From assembly GCA_018466975.1 (NCBI GenBank), contig CM031561.1, forward strand, positions 3,100,001 to 3,164,000: 64,000 nucleotides of DNA. Reading direction: 5' to 3'. Source of the stretch: Sparassis latifolia (taxonomy: Eukaryota > Basidiomycota > Agaricomycetes > Polyporales > Sparassidaceae). Both the position numbers and the translations under genes were made by a program. Positions 1 through 10,400 of this stretch are shown here, piece after piece. Under the pieces are notes generated by a model, which saw only the letters and a list, made by a program, of their open reading frames with translations, was not told where the DNA came from and made no database searches. Position 1 is the stretch's first letter. Each line of letters opens with the position of its first letter.

Positions 1-882
1 GGGATAGTTAACATGACAGTCCTTGAAGAAGATGTAGCCGCCGCGAATAGATTCCAAGCGCGACCAGAGCGATGTGCGCCCGTCGACCACTGTCACATGA
101 GGGCGATCGAAGGGTATTGGACAAACTGCCGCCCACATTTCTAGATGTCGAACGTTGGGAAAGGTCCACATGAAAAGAGGGATCGGGATGATATCTGAGA
201 ACCGAGTTCGTGTCACTGAGAGAGACTTTACTCTGCCTAATTGGATTAACCGCCCGTGTTTGCCAGACAACGCGGGCTCACAGTCCATATCCAAGAGTTT
301 CACGGCTTCGAGAGACTGAAGCGGTGCAAGCGACATGAGAGCTTCCTCGAATGATATGATGGGACTGATTTTGCCAAGAGTAAGCTTCCGCAGACCTGTC
401 GGCAAGCTACGTATGACCTGCAATGAGCTGGGCGATATCCAGTGGAGGTTCGCTTTTGTCAGCGATGGCAGTCTCGACAGAGCTGCGCAAATTCGTGGAG
501 TACAGATGGGATCGGCAAGTGTGGCTAAGGACCAAAGAGAGAGCATTCTGAGATCGTATGCTTGTTCCAGCACGTCCGCCAGCATAGAAGTATATTCCTT
601 CAGAGAACTCCAGGATCCATAGTAATCAAATGTAGATTCCGTGATGCAAAGCTCCCGGAGACGGTGCAGACGATCTGGAATGTCATCTAGGACATAGCGG
701 CAATAGATGAGAAATGTTACGGCGGACTGGATAGTCACCACCGTAAGTGCATGATGTTTGGCAATCGTGTGGATGCCATGAGCTGTACAAGACAAGTTGA
801 TTGCATCCTTGGTTGAAAGGAAAGACACGATGGCACATAGAACGTCATGATTGAGAGAGAGCAAGCTGGTAGCTGAGGACAT
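1..882 (-). CDS. F-box protein, left copy, 3' part outside the window
   Basis: This is the first 294 codons of an F-box-like gene whose 3' end lies beyond the left edge. It is a near-identical copy of the gene at 3323-4896: every position matches at a constant offset of 4,014 with only scattered substitutions and no indel, so the frame stays open to the edge. The ATG is at 880-882. The N-terminus carries an F-box-like stretch (LNHDVLCAIVSFLSTKDAI) followed by leucine-rich segments typical of fungal F-box proteins, which serve as substrate receptors in SCF ubiquitin ligases. The substrate is unknown. One visible difference from the second copy is a Trp-to-Leu change near position 267. No sign of inactivation is seen in the part present. 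Confidence 0.7.
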   Translation of the reverse strand, partial: MSSATSLLSLNHDVLCAIVSFLSTKDAINLSCTAHGIHTIAKHHALTVVTIQSAVTFLIYCRYVLDDIPDRLHRLRELCITESTFDYYGSWSSLKEYTSMLADVLEQAYDLRMLSLWSLATLADPICTPRICAALSRLPSLTKANLHWISPSSLQVIRSLPTGLRKLTLGKISPIISFEEALMSLAPLQSLEAVKLLDMDCEPALSGKHGRLIQLGRVKSLSVTRTRFSDIIPIPLFMWTFPNVRHLEMWAAVCPIPFDRPHVTVVDGRTSLWSRLESIRGGYIFFKDCHVNYP

Positions 883-1400
883 GACTAACAGACAATGTCA
901 GTGCATGAGGTCACATCAGACAAGAAGGTTGAGGCCACACATGAATGTCCTAGTTAGAAAGTGCTGTTGGAATGGGTGTATAGATACGTTGCCTGGTGTT
1001 CTACTAACTGCTGCTCAACGCCAGCGGCACTGGGAGCGATTAACGCAACTTCAATACCATGCATTGTGAGCGAAAAGAAAAACTGAACCTGCCGGGAGGA
1101 CACAAAACTTCACTGGAATGCTATGAAATTACTGGCTGGAAGAGCTGAAGACACCGCGGTTGGCGAACGGTAACCTGCGGTACCCTCAAGGCTCAGAAGA
1201 GAACGTGAATGTGCAGCACGTGATCAGCACGCGTCGCGTGAGTACGAGGCGTTCTCGCAGTGACATGGTATGTACTCTTGAACATAGATATCACATCCGG
1301 TGCGCACGCCGCCTGCTTCCTCTTTCTTGTCCTCTGTCCCAGGCCCTCCCACTGCTTCTATCCTGCAAGCCAGGCGCGAAGTATGCGGTCCCACCGCCCC
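1..1400. repeat. Segmental duplication, copy A
   Basis: It matches 4015-5410 in the same orientation. Identity is very high over the F-box coding part (1-882) and falls gradually, with small indels, through the shared upstream region until the two copies part near a shared tract ending at about 1395. The duplicated block therefore carries gene plus promoter. Its left end is outside the window. Confidence 0.9.
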
Positions 1401-1737
1401 GCATCCGACGACCGGTGGTAACGGGCGAGACTTTGGGCGCGGTCCAGCCGTTTCTCTCCAGCGCTGGCTCACGTCCACGGCACTAGACACTAGACGTTAA
1501 GACGGTGAAAAAAACTGCACCTGATGATGTCCGACGGCGCGGTTCTCATTCGGGTCTCGCGCTGGACTTGCGCAAAGCCGTGCGGCGTGCAGACCCGCGA
1601 CTGTCACCGTCGAGCGAGCACGGTTTCGCCACCCGATGGAGCACATGCGTCACCCATCACTTTGGGCGCGCAGCGAGAATGTGCGCTGGAGGGCCGTTCG
1701 AGAGAGAGCGTGACGGCGAGATTATATGCGGGAGATG
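1401..1737. other. Intergenic, nothing recognised
   Basis: Several short open frames on both strands but none resembles a known family and none has convincing splice or start context. No RNA gene or repeat was seen. Confidence 0.4.
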
Positions 1738-2118
1738 GGGTGTCGACGACGTTTGTCGGTTGAGCGTATAATTCGCGACATTGATATTGATCTCACGGAA
1801 AGATGCCGTTTCGCGAGTACACCCATCACCTACGCACCGACTAGCAAGCGAGGAAGAGATATAACGGTGCAAGACAGAACCTCGGGAAGCGCTCACAGAA
1901 TGACGAGGGCGATCTCCACAAACTTGAACGCATGATCCAAGAGGTAATCTGCTGAGGGTGCGAGAGGTGGTCCATTCCGAACGTGCGTCCAAGGAAGGTG
2001 GGCCCAGGCTCGAAATCTTGCTTTTAAGGCCCGTAATTGAATATCGAAGTAATCCAAACCAGACTCTTTTGACTGTGAAACCGCCCAAGTATGTCCAATG
2101 GGAGAGGCCCATACAATG
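1738..2118. repeat. Tandem direct repeat, unit 1 (about 380 bp)
   Basis: The unit repeats at 2119-2486 with a spacing near 380 bp. The most conserved part starts at the tract reading gaggaagagat (1850 and 2230) and runs through the gtccattccgaacgtgcg block. The units differ by substitutions and short indels, so the duplication is not recent. No coding potential is shared between them. Confidence 0.85.
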
Positions 2119-2486
2119 GTGTGTACGACGTTTGGCAATCGAGCGTATAGCTCACGACATCAATATTGGTCTCACGGAAAGATACTGTGCCGCCAGTACA
2201 ACAATCACTTACGCACTGACAAATAGGCGAGGAAGAGATGAAACGGTGCAAGACAGAACCTCGGGAAGCGCTCACAGAATGACGAGTGCAATTTCCATGA
2301 ACTTGAAGAGGTAATCTGCTGAGATTGCGAGAGTGGTCCATTCCGAACGTGCGTCCAAGGAAGGTGGTCCCAGGCTCGAAATCTTGCTTTTAAAGCCCTT
2401 AGATTTAATATCGAAGCAATCCAAACCACAGACTCTTTTGACTGCGGAACCGCCCGAGAGTGTCCAATAGGAGAGGCCTACAATAG
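2119..2486. repeat. Tandem direct repeat, unit 2
   Basis: Second unit of the approximately 380-bp tandem repeat, directly abutting the first. It is slightly shorter owing to small deletions, one near the ggtaatctgctgag tract. Confidence 0.85.
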
Positions 2487-3322
2487 GCCTGCAATAGCCT
2501 TTAAAACAGCCGGTGAATCGATAGCAAATCTGCGAAAAAAGTACGTCTGAGAAACGCACAGCTGCCTGATATGAGTGTCCCCAATGTTTGCAGAGGAAAC
2601 TAGAAAGGAAGGACGGACCGCCACCTATTGCGTCGAGTGCGATCCTGATCAGAACCCTTTCTGCCTGTCACCTGGATTCCTCCGTATCTGATCTGTATCC
2701 CGTCTTCGACATACCTCTGCTGCAGTTAAACGTGACCAGCCGGTGGCAAGGGCAGCGAAAGTCGAGGGGCAGGAGAAGTAGCGATCACCCTGAGGAACAG
2801 GCTTCGGGTAGGACCGTTCGCACGCGTTTGTCTGCTTCGAGCTTTCTCAGTCATTGGTCTCTCGTCCACTGAAAAGAGGTAGTCGTTGGCTAACGAGTGC
2901 GATAAGAAATAAAGTATGGCACGCAGCATTTGCTCCGCTTGCGATGAACTTCAGAATAGCAGAGAACTCACCCGCTCCGAAAGTATGCGAGGGGGTATCA
3001 AATTTACGCCGTTTGCTTTCATCTTGCATTTCTGCGTAAATCCTTGGAAGCACTGCAAAGATTTGCCCAGTCATTCATTGTGCATTACATCAGGGAGAAG
3101 GTTATCGGCTCCGATGCTAAGCACAGTACACGAGACAACTCCCAACTCGAGTTCAAAGGGTAGATGAGACGCTGAAATTGGCGAGGACATCAAAATACCG
3201 CTCGTGCTAGTGAACCAGACCCAAGGCGGAGAGAACAGAGTCTACGACAGATGATGCGAGCCGCCATTAACAAGAAGGCGACTCTAGCGAAAACATGCGA
3301 GCATGAACGTTAGCTCGACCAA
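2487..3322. other. Intergenic, nothing recognised
   Basis: Lies downstream of the second F-box copy (which reads leftward). Only short unrelated open frames are present; no terminator-like or RNA structure was recognised. Confidence 0.4.
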
Positions 3323-4896
3323 CTAGGCTTGCAGACCGGGAACAGCGTCAAAATCACACCCTTCTGATTGCATGTACGACATCGCTCGTTCCCCGATCTC
3401 CCTCGGGACCTCCTCCAGTGCCCGTGAGCCGTTACTCCCGGTGACCCGCCACCAAGAGATCTCCTTATCGTGCTCAGAATATTCACACCCGGATGACTGG
3501 TCTCTGGCGCAGAGGGAAATCAATCTCAGCGAAGGGACATTTCTCATAAGAAGCTCGGGGAATACTAGCAGATCCGAGGTCTCTGAGATAGGAATTGGAA
3601 GAGAACTGTCCTCCGACGTCGAAGTGGCGCTAGAGAGTGGATCGCCGATCCACAAGCGAACGCACATAACTTCGCAAGTGGCGAGAGCCGCGGAGAGCAA
3701 CGTCTGAGTGGAACGTGCAAAGTATTGTCTGCATGAGCACATCCCAGCATATAGCCAGATTGCTGGAGGAGACTTACAATATATCCAACCCATCTCATCT
3801 TGCAGAAAATGTCTTTGATCGTTAAATCCAGTGTTTTGAGTCTCCTGAGACCTACGGCGACCTCCGCCCAGAAATTAAACCCGGCATCTACCGTAGCCTC
3901 TCCACACACAGACATGGAAAGCACGACAGGGTACATTGAGCATATCATCCTTAGTGCGAGTTTGCGCGAATTGCGATCCAAGATTGCATCACGATCCCAA
4001 TGTAGTTGGTGTACGGGATAGTTAACATGACAGTCCTTGAAGAAGATGTAGCCGCCGCGAATAGATTCCAAGCACGACCAGAGCGATGTGCGCCCGTCGA
4101 CCACTGTCACATGAGGGCGATCGAAGGGTATTGGACAAACTGCCGCCCACATTTCTAGATGTCGAACGTTGGGAAAGGTCCACATGAAAAGAGGGATCGG
4201 GATGATATCTGAGAACCGAGTTCGTGTCACTGAGAGAGACTTTACTCTGCCTAATTGGATTAACCGCCCGTGTTTGCCAGACCACGCGGGCTCACAGTCC
4301 ATATCCAAGAGTTTCACGGCTTCGAGAGACTGAAGCGGTGCAAGCGACATGAGAGCTTCCTCGAATGATATGATGGGACTGATTTTGCCAAGAGTAAGCT
4401 TCCGCAGACCTGTCGGCAAGCTACGTATGACCTGCAATGAGCCAGGCGATATCCCGTGGAGGTTCGCTTTTGTCAGCGATGGCAGTCTCGACAGAGCTGC
4501 GCAGATTCGTGGAGTACAGATGGGATCGGCAAGTGTGGCTAAGGACCAAAGAGAGAGCATTCTGAGATCGTATGCTTGTTCCAGCACGTCCGCCAGCATA
4601 GAAGTATATTCCTTCAGAGAACTCCAGGATCCATAGTAATCAAATGTAGATTCCGTGATGCAAAGCTCCCGGAGACGGTGCAGACGACCTGGAATGTCAT
4701 CTAGGACATAGCGGCAATAGATGAGAAATGTTACGGAGGACTGGATAGTCACCACCGTAAGTGCATGGTGTTTGGCAATCGTGTGGATGCCATGAGCTGT
4801 ACAAGACAAGTTGATTGCATCCTTGGTTGAAAGGAAAGACACGATGGCACATAGAACGTCATGATTGAGAGAGAGCAAGCTGGTAGCTGAGGACAT
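3323..4896 (-). CDS. F-box protein, complete copy
   Basis: Predicted 499-residue F-box protein, probably an SCF ubiquitin-ligase receptor. The ATG is at 4894-4896 and the F-box-like motif falls at about residues 9-40, followed by leucine-rich, LRR-like spacing. Two exons: 3778-4896 and 3323-3703, joined in phase 0 by a 74-nt intron (3704-3777) with GTAAGT donor and CACTCAG acceptor. A nearer acceptor at 3729 would put the second exon out of frame. Exon 2 continues in the style of this family, with leucine-rich residues, a Trp-Trp-Arg segment and an acidic C-terminal end. The left copy at 1-882 is its duplicate. The substrate is unknown; the family is greatly expanded in Agaricomycetes. Confidence 0.8.
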
Positions 4897-5410
4897 GACT
4901 AACAGACAATGTCAGTGCATGAGGTCACATCAGACAAGAAGGTTGAGGCCACACATGAATGTCCTAGTTAGAAAGTGTTGTTGGAATGGGTGTATAGATA
5001 ACGTGGCCTAGTGTTCTACTGCTGCTGCTCAACGCCAGCGGCACCGGGAGTGATTAATGCAACTTCAATATCGTGCATTGCGAGCGAAAAGAAAAGAACT
5101 TACCGGGAGGACACAAACTTCGCTGGAATGCTTTCACGTTACTGGCTGGAAGAGCTGAAGACACCGCGGTTGGCGAATGGTAACCTGCGGTACCCTCACT
5201 GGCTCAGAAGAGAACTTGAATGTGCAGCACGTGATCAGCACGCGTCGCGTGAGTACGAGTTTCAGTATCGCAGTGACATAGTATGTATTCTTGAACATAG
5301 ATATTACATCCGGTGCGCATGCCGCCTGCTTCCTCTTTCTCGTCCTAGGTACCAGAGCCCTATCCTGTAAGGCATGCGGGAAGTATGCGGTCCCACCGCC
5401 TCCTTCGGCG
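4015..5410. repeat. Segmental duplication, copy B
   Basis: Matches 1-1400 at an offset of 4,014. It covers the first two thirds of the F-box gene and about 500 bp of upstream DNA, so both copies should share promoter elements. The neighbouring DNA (1401-4014 versus 5411 onward) is unrelated, so this is not a plain head-to-tail array of a 4-kb unit. Confidence 0.9.
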
Positions 5411-6342
5411 ACCGACACACGATCAGACCCGGCGCGGGCTCCGGCGCAGGCTCCGGCGCGCGTGGCATTTGCCTGCTGTGGCGGTGCAGTGCGGGTCACT
5501 CACAATAGTGGTCTGAGCCCCCTTGATGTGGGCGGACTGGACGCACTACTCGGTATGTACCAGCCAAGAATCTCACTTGTGGAAGGAGAGTATTACGTGC
5601 ACAGGCTCGCTCACTGGTTACGCAGGGGGGGACGTTTGTTCGCAGAACGCTTTCGGGAGGTGCATGACGTGGCGACTCCCTCGATATCAGGCGCGGCATG
5701 TATAGCCAGGGCGCGTGCTATACTTGCCTACTAAAACGACAATTCAAACCTGATCTCCGAACCAACTATCATCGCGCTAAACACGCCTGGCAGGGCGCAG
5801 CGGGCGAGCATCACACAGAAAGTCTGCAACGCCATCAACGCAGGTAGCCGCTCAGAACGCTCCGGGAACGTAAACCGGACCAGGGGCGGGATGTGCATCG
5901 GCGCCGCCATCAGCGGAAAGGCAAGATCTAGAGGGGCCTCCGAGTTGGCAGTATCTCCTTCTGTGTCACCTGTGCCGAAGTGCACTCGAACTCACTCGAT
6001 CACTGTTGAACCGGATCCGAGATCGCCGACGACGCCGGGGACCTGAGACCAAGAGCGGGCGTGCAGCCACATTTGCATCGAAATATAGTATATAGTATAC
6101 GTATATTTTTGAGCATAGTCATTATTACAAACAGAGACAGCCACCGAAAATGGTGAAATTGTCGAAATGTCGAAAGAATGAACGGCACTGGTTCATCGGG
6201 GACGACAGTAACATGAATAGAAGAAAAGAAGTTGCTTAAGCCCAGCACCGCTGCGCCTCAGTCCACGAAGACGCAACGCTGTGACATTGACACATTTCAC
6301 ATGAGCGAAATGTGAAAAACAGAGAACAAGGTCCATACCAAG
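5411..6342. other. Intergenic, nothing firm
   Basis: Contains an 84-codon open frame on the minus strand (5731-5985) that starts with GTG rather than ATG and has no recognised family, and an AT-rich patch at about 6085-6130 (tatagtatatagtatacg). No supported gene. Confidence 0.4.
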
Positions 6343-7392
6343 CTAATCTGTCGATGCCGTGCCGACGGGAGATGACTTGCGTAGCTGGTCCCAAGTGCCC
6401 AGGTTGAAATACCTCGGCAGCTCCTTCCAAAGTGCGTCTTGGTACTTGGCGATCATCCCCTTCACAGATTTCAAGCACCGGGAACAGATAACATCCTCGG
6501 ACAATGTGTACTGCGCGATATGGCAATCCGACAAAGCGTCGTTACACTCAGACTGCAAACAGTCCACGACACTGGCCTTCAGAATCCTTGACAGCGCATG
6601 CGCTTTGCAGTCCAAAATGCACGACGACTCCATCTTCTCCCAAAGCTGAGCGGACTTGCAGAGATGCCGCGCTCGCAGCGCGTTCTTTCCGGAGAGGCAA
6701 AGCTTCTGATACTGCTGCGCAAGCGACGCTATGGTACCGTCCGCACGCACGACACCATGACAGATACTGTAAGGATCGAGCTGCGCACAGACATAGAGTG
6801 CCGCCGGTAACATCGTCAGCGTGTCGGTAGCGTAGGCCAGGTCCACCACAGCGATCGCATCGGTCCATTGAGTGGCCACAGAACATTTACCGTCCGCGCC
6901 CTTCTGCGCACTGAAATAGGCGTCGAAATCGCAGAGTTTATCCGAAAAAGCGGCTTGCAAGCGCGCCATGCCCTGCTCAAGGAGATCTGTGATTTGGTAC
7001 TTGTGGGCAAGGCGCGTGAGACGCGCTACCTCCTCAAGCGACCACTCGACGTTGCCGTCGCCGAACCTAGTAAGTGGATAGAACGAGTATGAGTCTCCGA
7101 AACCTGCTGTGTGTGGCCACCAAACGACGCACCAATTCACACCGTAGAAGCGCTGCAGCAGCATGTGGACATCATCCGCGCGATCTTGCAGAGGTACTTC
7201 GGGGCAAGTCGTCATTCCGTCTTCCGCGTCCGGCTGAGCAATCTCGAAAAGGTCCTGGAAAACCTTAGAGTGTTGCGATAAGACCGATTTGTGGACACGG
7301 AAGCTTCTGCGTTCCGCAACAAGGATGATATTCCCATCATTGTACCAGAGGCCGCGTTCGACCTGCAACGAACTGTCGTTGATGGTAGACAT
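6343..7392 (-). CDS. BTB/POZ domain protein
   Basis: Predicted 349-residue BTB/POZ protein. The ATG at 7390-7392 is chosen over the longer open frame because a TATA box lies about 80 nt upstream and the family begins a few residues before the motif GLWYNDGNIILVAE. The BTB fold covers about residues 10-130, with the usual F-x-V-H-K-x-VLS helix, then an alpha-helical C-terminal half (MLPAALYVC) and a Cys-rich segment near residues 305-315. Fungal proteins of this kind are presumed protein-interaction or Cullin-3 adaptor modules; the partner is unknown. An in-frame stretch around residues 100-125 (GVNWCVVWW onward) is atypical and could be a retained intron whose reading frame stays open. Related, broken copies occur at 34201-35290 and 36235-37530. 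Confidence 0.75.
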   Translation of the reverse strand: MSTINDSSLQVERGLWYNDGNIILVAERRSFRVHKSVLSQHSKVFQDLFEIAQPDAEDGMTTCPEVPLQDRADDVHMLLQRFYGVNWCVVWWPHTAGFGDSYSFYPLTRFGDGNVEWSLEEVARLTRLAHKYQITDLLEQGMARLQAAFSDKLCDFDAYFSAQKGADGKCSVATQWTDAIAVVDLAYATDTLTMLPAALYVCAQLDPYSICHGVVRADGTIASLAQQYQKLCLSGKNALRARHLCKSAQLWEKMESSCILDCKAHALSRILKASVVDCLQSECNDALSDCHIAQYTLSEDVICSRCLKSVKGMIAKYQDALWKELPRYFNLGTWDQLRKSSPVGTASTD

Positions 7393-7470
7393 AGGGTGTA
7401 GGAGATGGAGTGGTTGTTGGCGGGGTGCACCGTGCTGGAGATTCAGTGACAGAACAGAGGGAGCAACTTG

Positions 7471-7482
7471 GGAGTTTATATA
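7471..7482 (-). promoter_or_regulatory. TATA box of the BTB gene
   Basis: On the minus strand this reads TATATAAACTCC, about 80 nt upstream of the ATG at 7392, a normal distance for a fungal core promoter. Confidence 0.5.
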
Positions 7483-10400
7483 TCTCGGTGGCGGCTCGGC
7501 AAAGCAACTCGAACAGCTGGAAACGACAGCACGTGATCCATACAATTCAACAAAGGGCCGAGCTCAGCTACGACCGAGTCCCAGAGACAAACGAAGTCGT
7601 CCTAGGAAGTTGCTGGAGAATCCGCAAAGTCAGACGAGTGAGAGCGACCAGTGCTCAGCCATGAGTGACGGGCCAGCTACTAGTATGGAAAATCGAGACG
7701 AGCGAAACAGATTCGATTGGGTTCTGAAGAGGCAGAATGGACTACCTGTGCGCACACGACATGATTTCCCCTCGTTGAAGAATGGGCAGCTTGACAACCA
7801 TAAGGTTGGGGAGAAGTACGCGCTGGAACGAATCACTTATCGCACATCGAAGTTGCAACACCATTCACTGCGGGCTGCGCAGGCTATCGCTTACCACGGA
7901 AACGGAAAAGGCCTGTTCGAATGAGTAACTTCAGTGAGCCTTTTTTCAAGCATACGTGATACCGGCAATATAGGGCTGCATGGAAAGTCTGATGAAGAAA
8001 CACGAGGACGCCAACTCACTACGTTAACATTAGACATCGCCTGTTGACTTCCAATGACTTGCGGCACTCGTCGCCCAAGGATTATACTAAGGATATAAGT
8101 ATCTGCTTCGGCCGAGAGATCATGTCGAACAAACGTCATCTAATCAACGACGAACCTTAAAACGTACGCGAGTTAGTTCGCACATTTCATATAGGTTTGA
8201 CAGTTCGATGTCGGGGCGCTCGCCGTGGTATACAAATGTGCTGTCCTCCAATCCGGATAAATCTCCAGGCCTTCTAGTGACAACTGCTCGGAACTGCCAC
8301 CCGCGCAGAGGTCGACTCCCAAGTGGATATTCTCGACTCCAATTGGCAGTACATGTAAGAACGCCGCGGGAAGTATGGATATTGGGCCAGGGCGAGTTAC
8401 CTTTAACAGCAGCGACGGCATCTGTGGGTTCCAATGCTTCGAGAAAGGTGTCCATACGGCAAGATCTTCGGTGAATACTGTCTTTGTCCGGGCAAATCCT
8501 CAGTTCCGGAGGTCATCGGCCTGGTTAACCACATCCGAAAATTCGAACGGCTCCCCGTCCATCAAGGGAAATCTTTTGAGACAGAGATTAACAAGCGCGC
8601 AATGGAGGGGTTCGGTCAATATGAGTTACTGAAAAACTCACATTTTGACACAATACAATATGTCCCGCAAACAACAAATTTCGAAGGAAGAAACAGATTA
8701 ATAACAGAGCAATCGAACGCCCTTTCTTGCAGTCCTCGACAGCAGCATGGCAAGTCAATACTCGCTAATGAACTAGCATGACGGTCGGGGCGGCAATGAG
8801 AGAGACGTTTCCATCGGAGAACTACATGTCTGAATCTTCCTGCAGCTCTCCGCTGGATATTTCCGCGCTCGAGCCATGAGTCGTTTTCACTTTCAATGTC
8901 GGGATAGTACTTGAGAGTGGTTGTAATTGGACACAGAAATGCAACAAATGTTACACATTTACTTATATGAATCGATGGATGCCAAAGTCGAGTTTGAAGC
9001 AGAGGCTCAACAACAGAGTGGCAGAGTCGGTGTGCAGGCAACAGAATGATGATGTCCGAGCATAACCACGTGTGACAGACGAGCAGCGTGTGACGACTTT
9101 CGCAAATCGTCACGGTGCTAAGAGTCTTTCGTTCAAACCATCTTTACAGAGGTCAACGACTCAACGAGCCCTCTCTCGAATGCTATGCATGGAGCGGACA
9201 TGGATACAAATTTAGATGGACATACAGGAAATCCGACGGACGCCCGAGTGCTTGCTGGAGAATCGGTAGTCCCAAGGTGCGCACTGGCCTTCCTTGGAAT
9301 TTTCCATCTCTGCTTTAACTGGGTGACGCAGAAGTCTGGAGGCCTCCGTCACTTATTTCCACACTGGCTGCTGCAATTTTTACCCCAGAAAAACTATTCT
9401 TCGGGTACACATTCGACAGATTGTCTATCAACTAGCTGCAGTGGTGCCTATTGCGCCAGTGCGAGGCAGAATCTACGAGATCGGTCTCGCTCCTCAAATT
9501 GCCCACTGTACGGCCCGGTACATGCCACCTGAAAATACCTATTCAACGCTCGTCTGTCTGGAGTGCCGTATCAAGGATTATGGTCTCTATTGCTGGCAGA
9601 ATACGTGCCTTTCGCCAGACTTTGTCAAAGTTCGGGCAGGTAGCTGTCCCGAGTAGCAAGGTATGTCTCTAATAGTGTGAGAAAATGATCCTTTAATTGT
9701 GTACTGGCAGTCGGTCTCCCTGAGGTAGTTATCTACCGAAGACGGGAACGCGGTTCCACATGTCCCTTCGTCGACCCTTGTGTTTGACCGTCATGCGTGG
9801 CAAGTGAATCTCGTTTGGCTCTCCTTGTACCTATTGTCTGTTGTCTGCGTTTACTACTCGCCTAGTCAGAGGGCACCGACGGAGTAGTGAATCTGCATGT
9901 AACACATGTAGTCCGCTGGGACGGAAGCAATTCGCAACGCAGGACCCACCGACACCCACAGCCCATAAACGGCGAGTGGGGCCGGATCTATCTATCAGAA
10001 AACGATTGACTGCAGGTGTCATGTTACAGATGCTCGTGAATGTGGCTGTATACCTGGCTGTTGCTTCAAAGCGGCTTGAACATTCGGCTGGAGCACCCGC
10101 ACGCAGCGCACTGATGTGCTGTTGACCAGATGATCACTCGGTAGTCGGTGTTACACATCGCTGATACGGTCTCGAGGGACCTTCCCATGTCTATGGTGTG
10201 TTCCCACCCGCTCCCTCCAGGGCTAGATTCGACGAGTCTCAGATTCAAGATCTCCAAATCTCAAATCACAGAGGGGATAATGCCTATTGAGGTTCGTACA
10301 GAGCTTGCGCTGTATTATCCCCTTCGATACTACTGTGTCAGAGTGGCGGCGCCAGCCGTTGGCTCCCGCTCACATGGCTAACCCCTGTTTCTCATTGGCT

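Noticed and set aside
5731..5985. 84-codon minus-strand open frame with hydrophobic segments
   Set aside because: Starts with GTG, has no ATG context, no splice partners and no recognised family.
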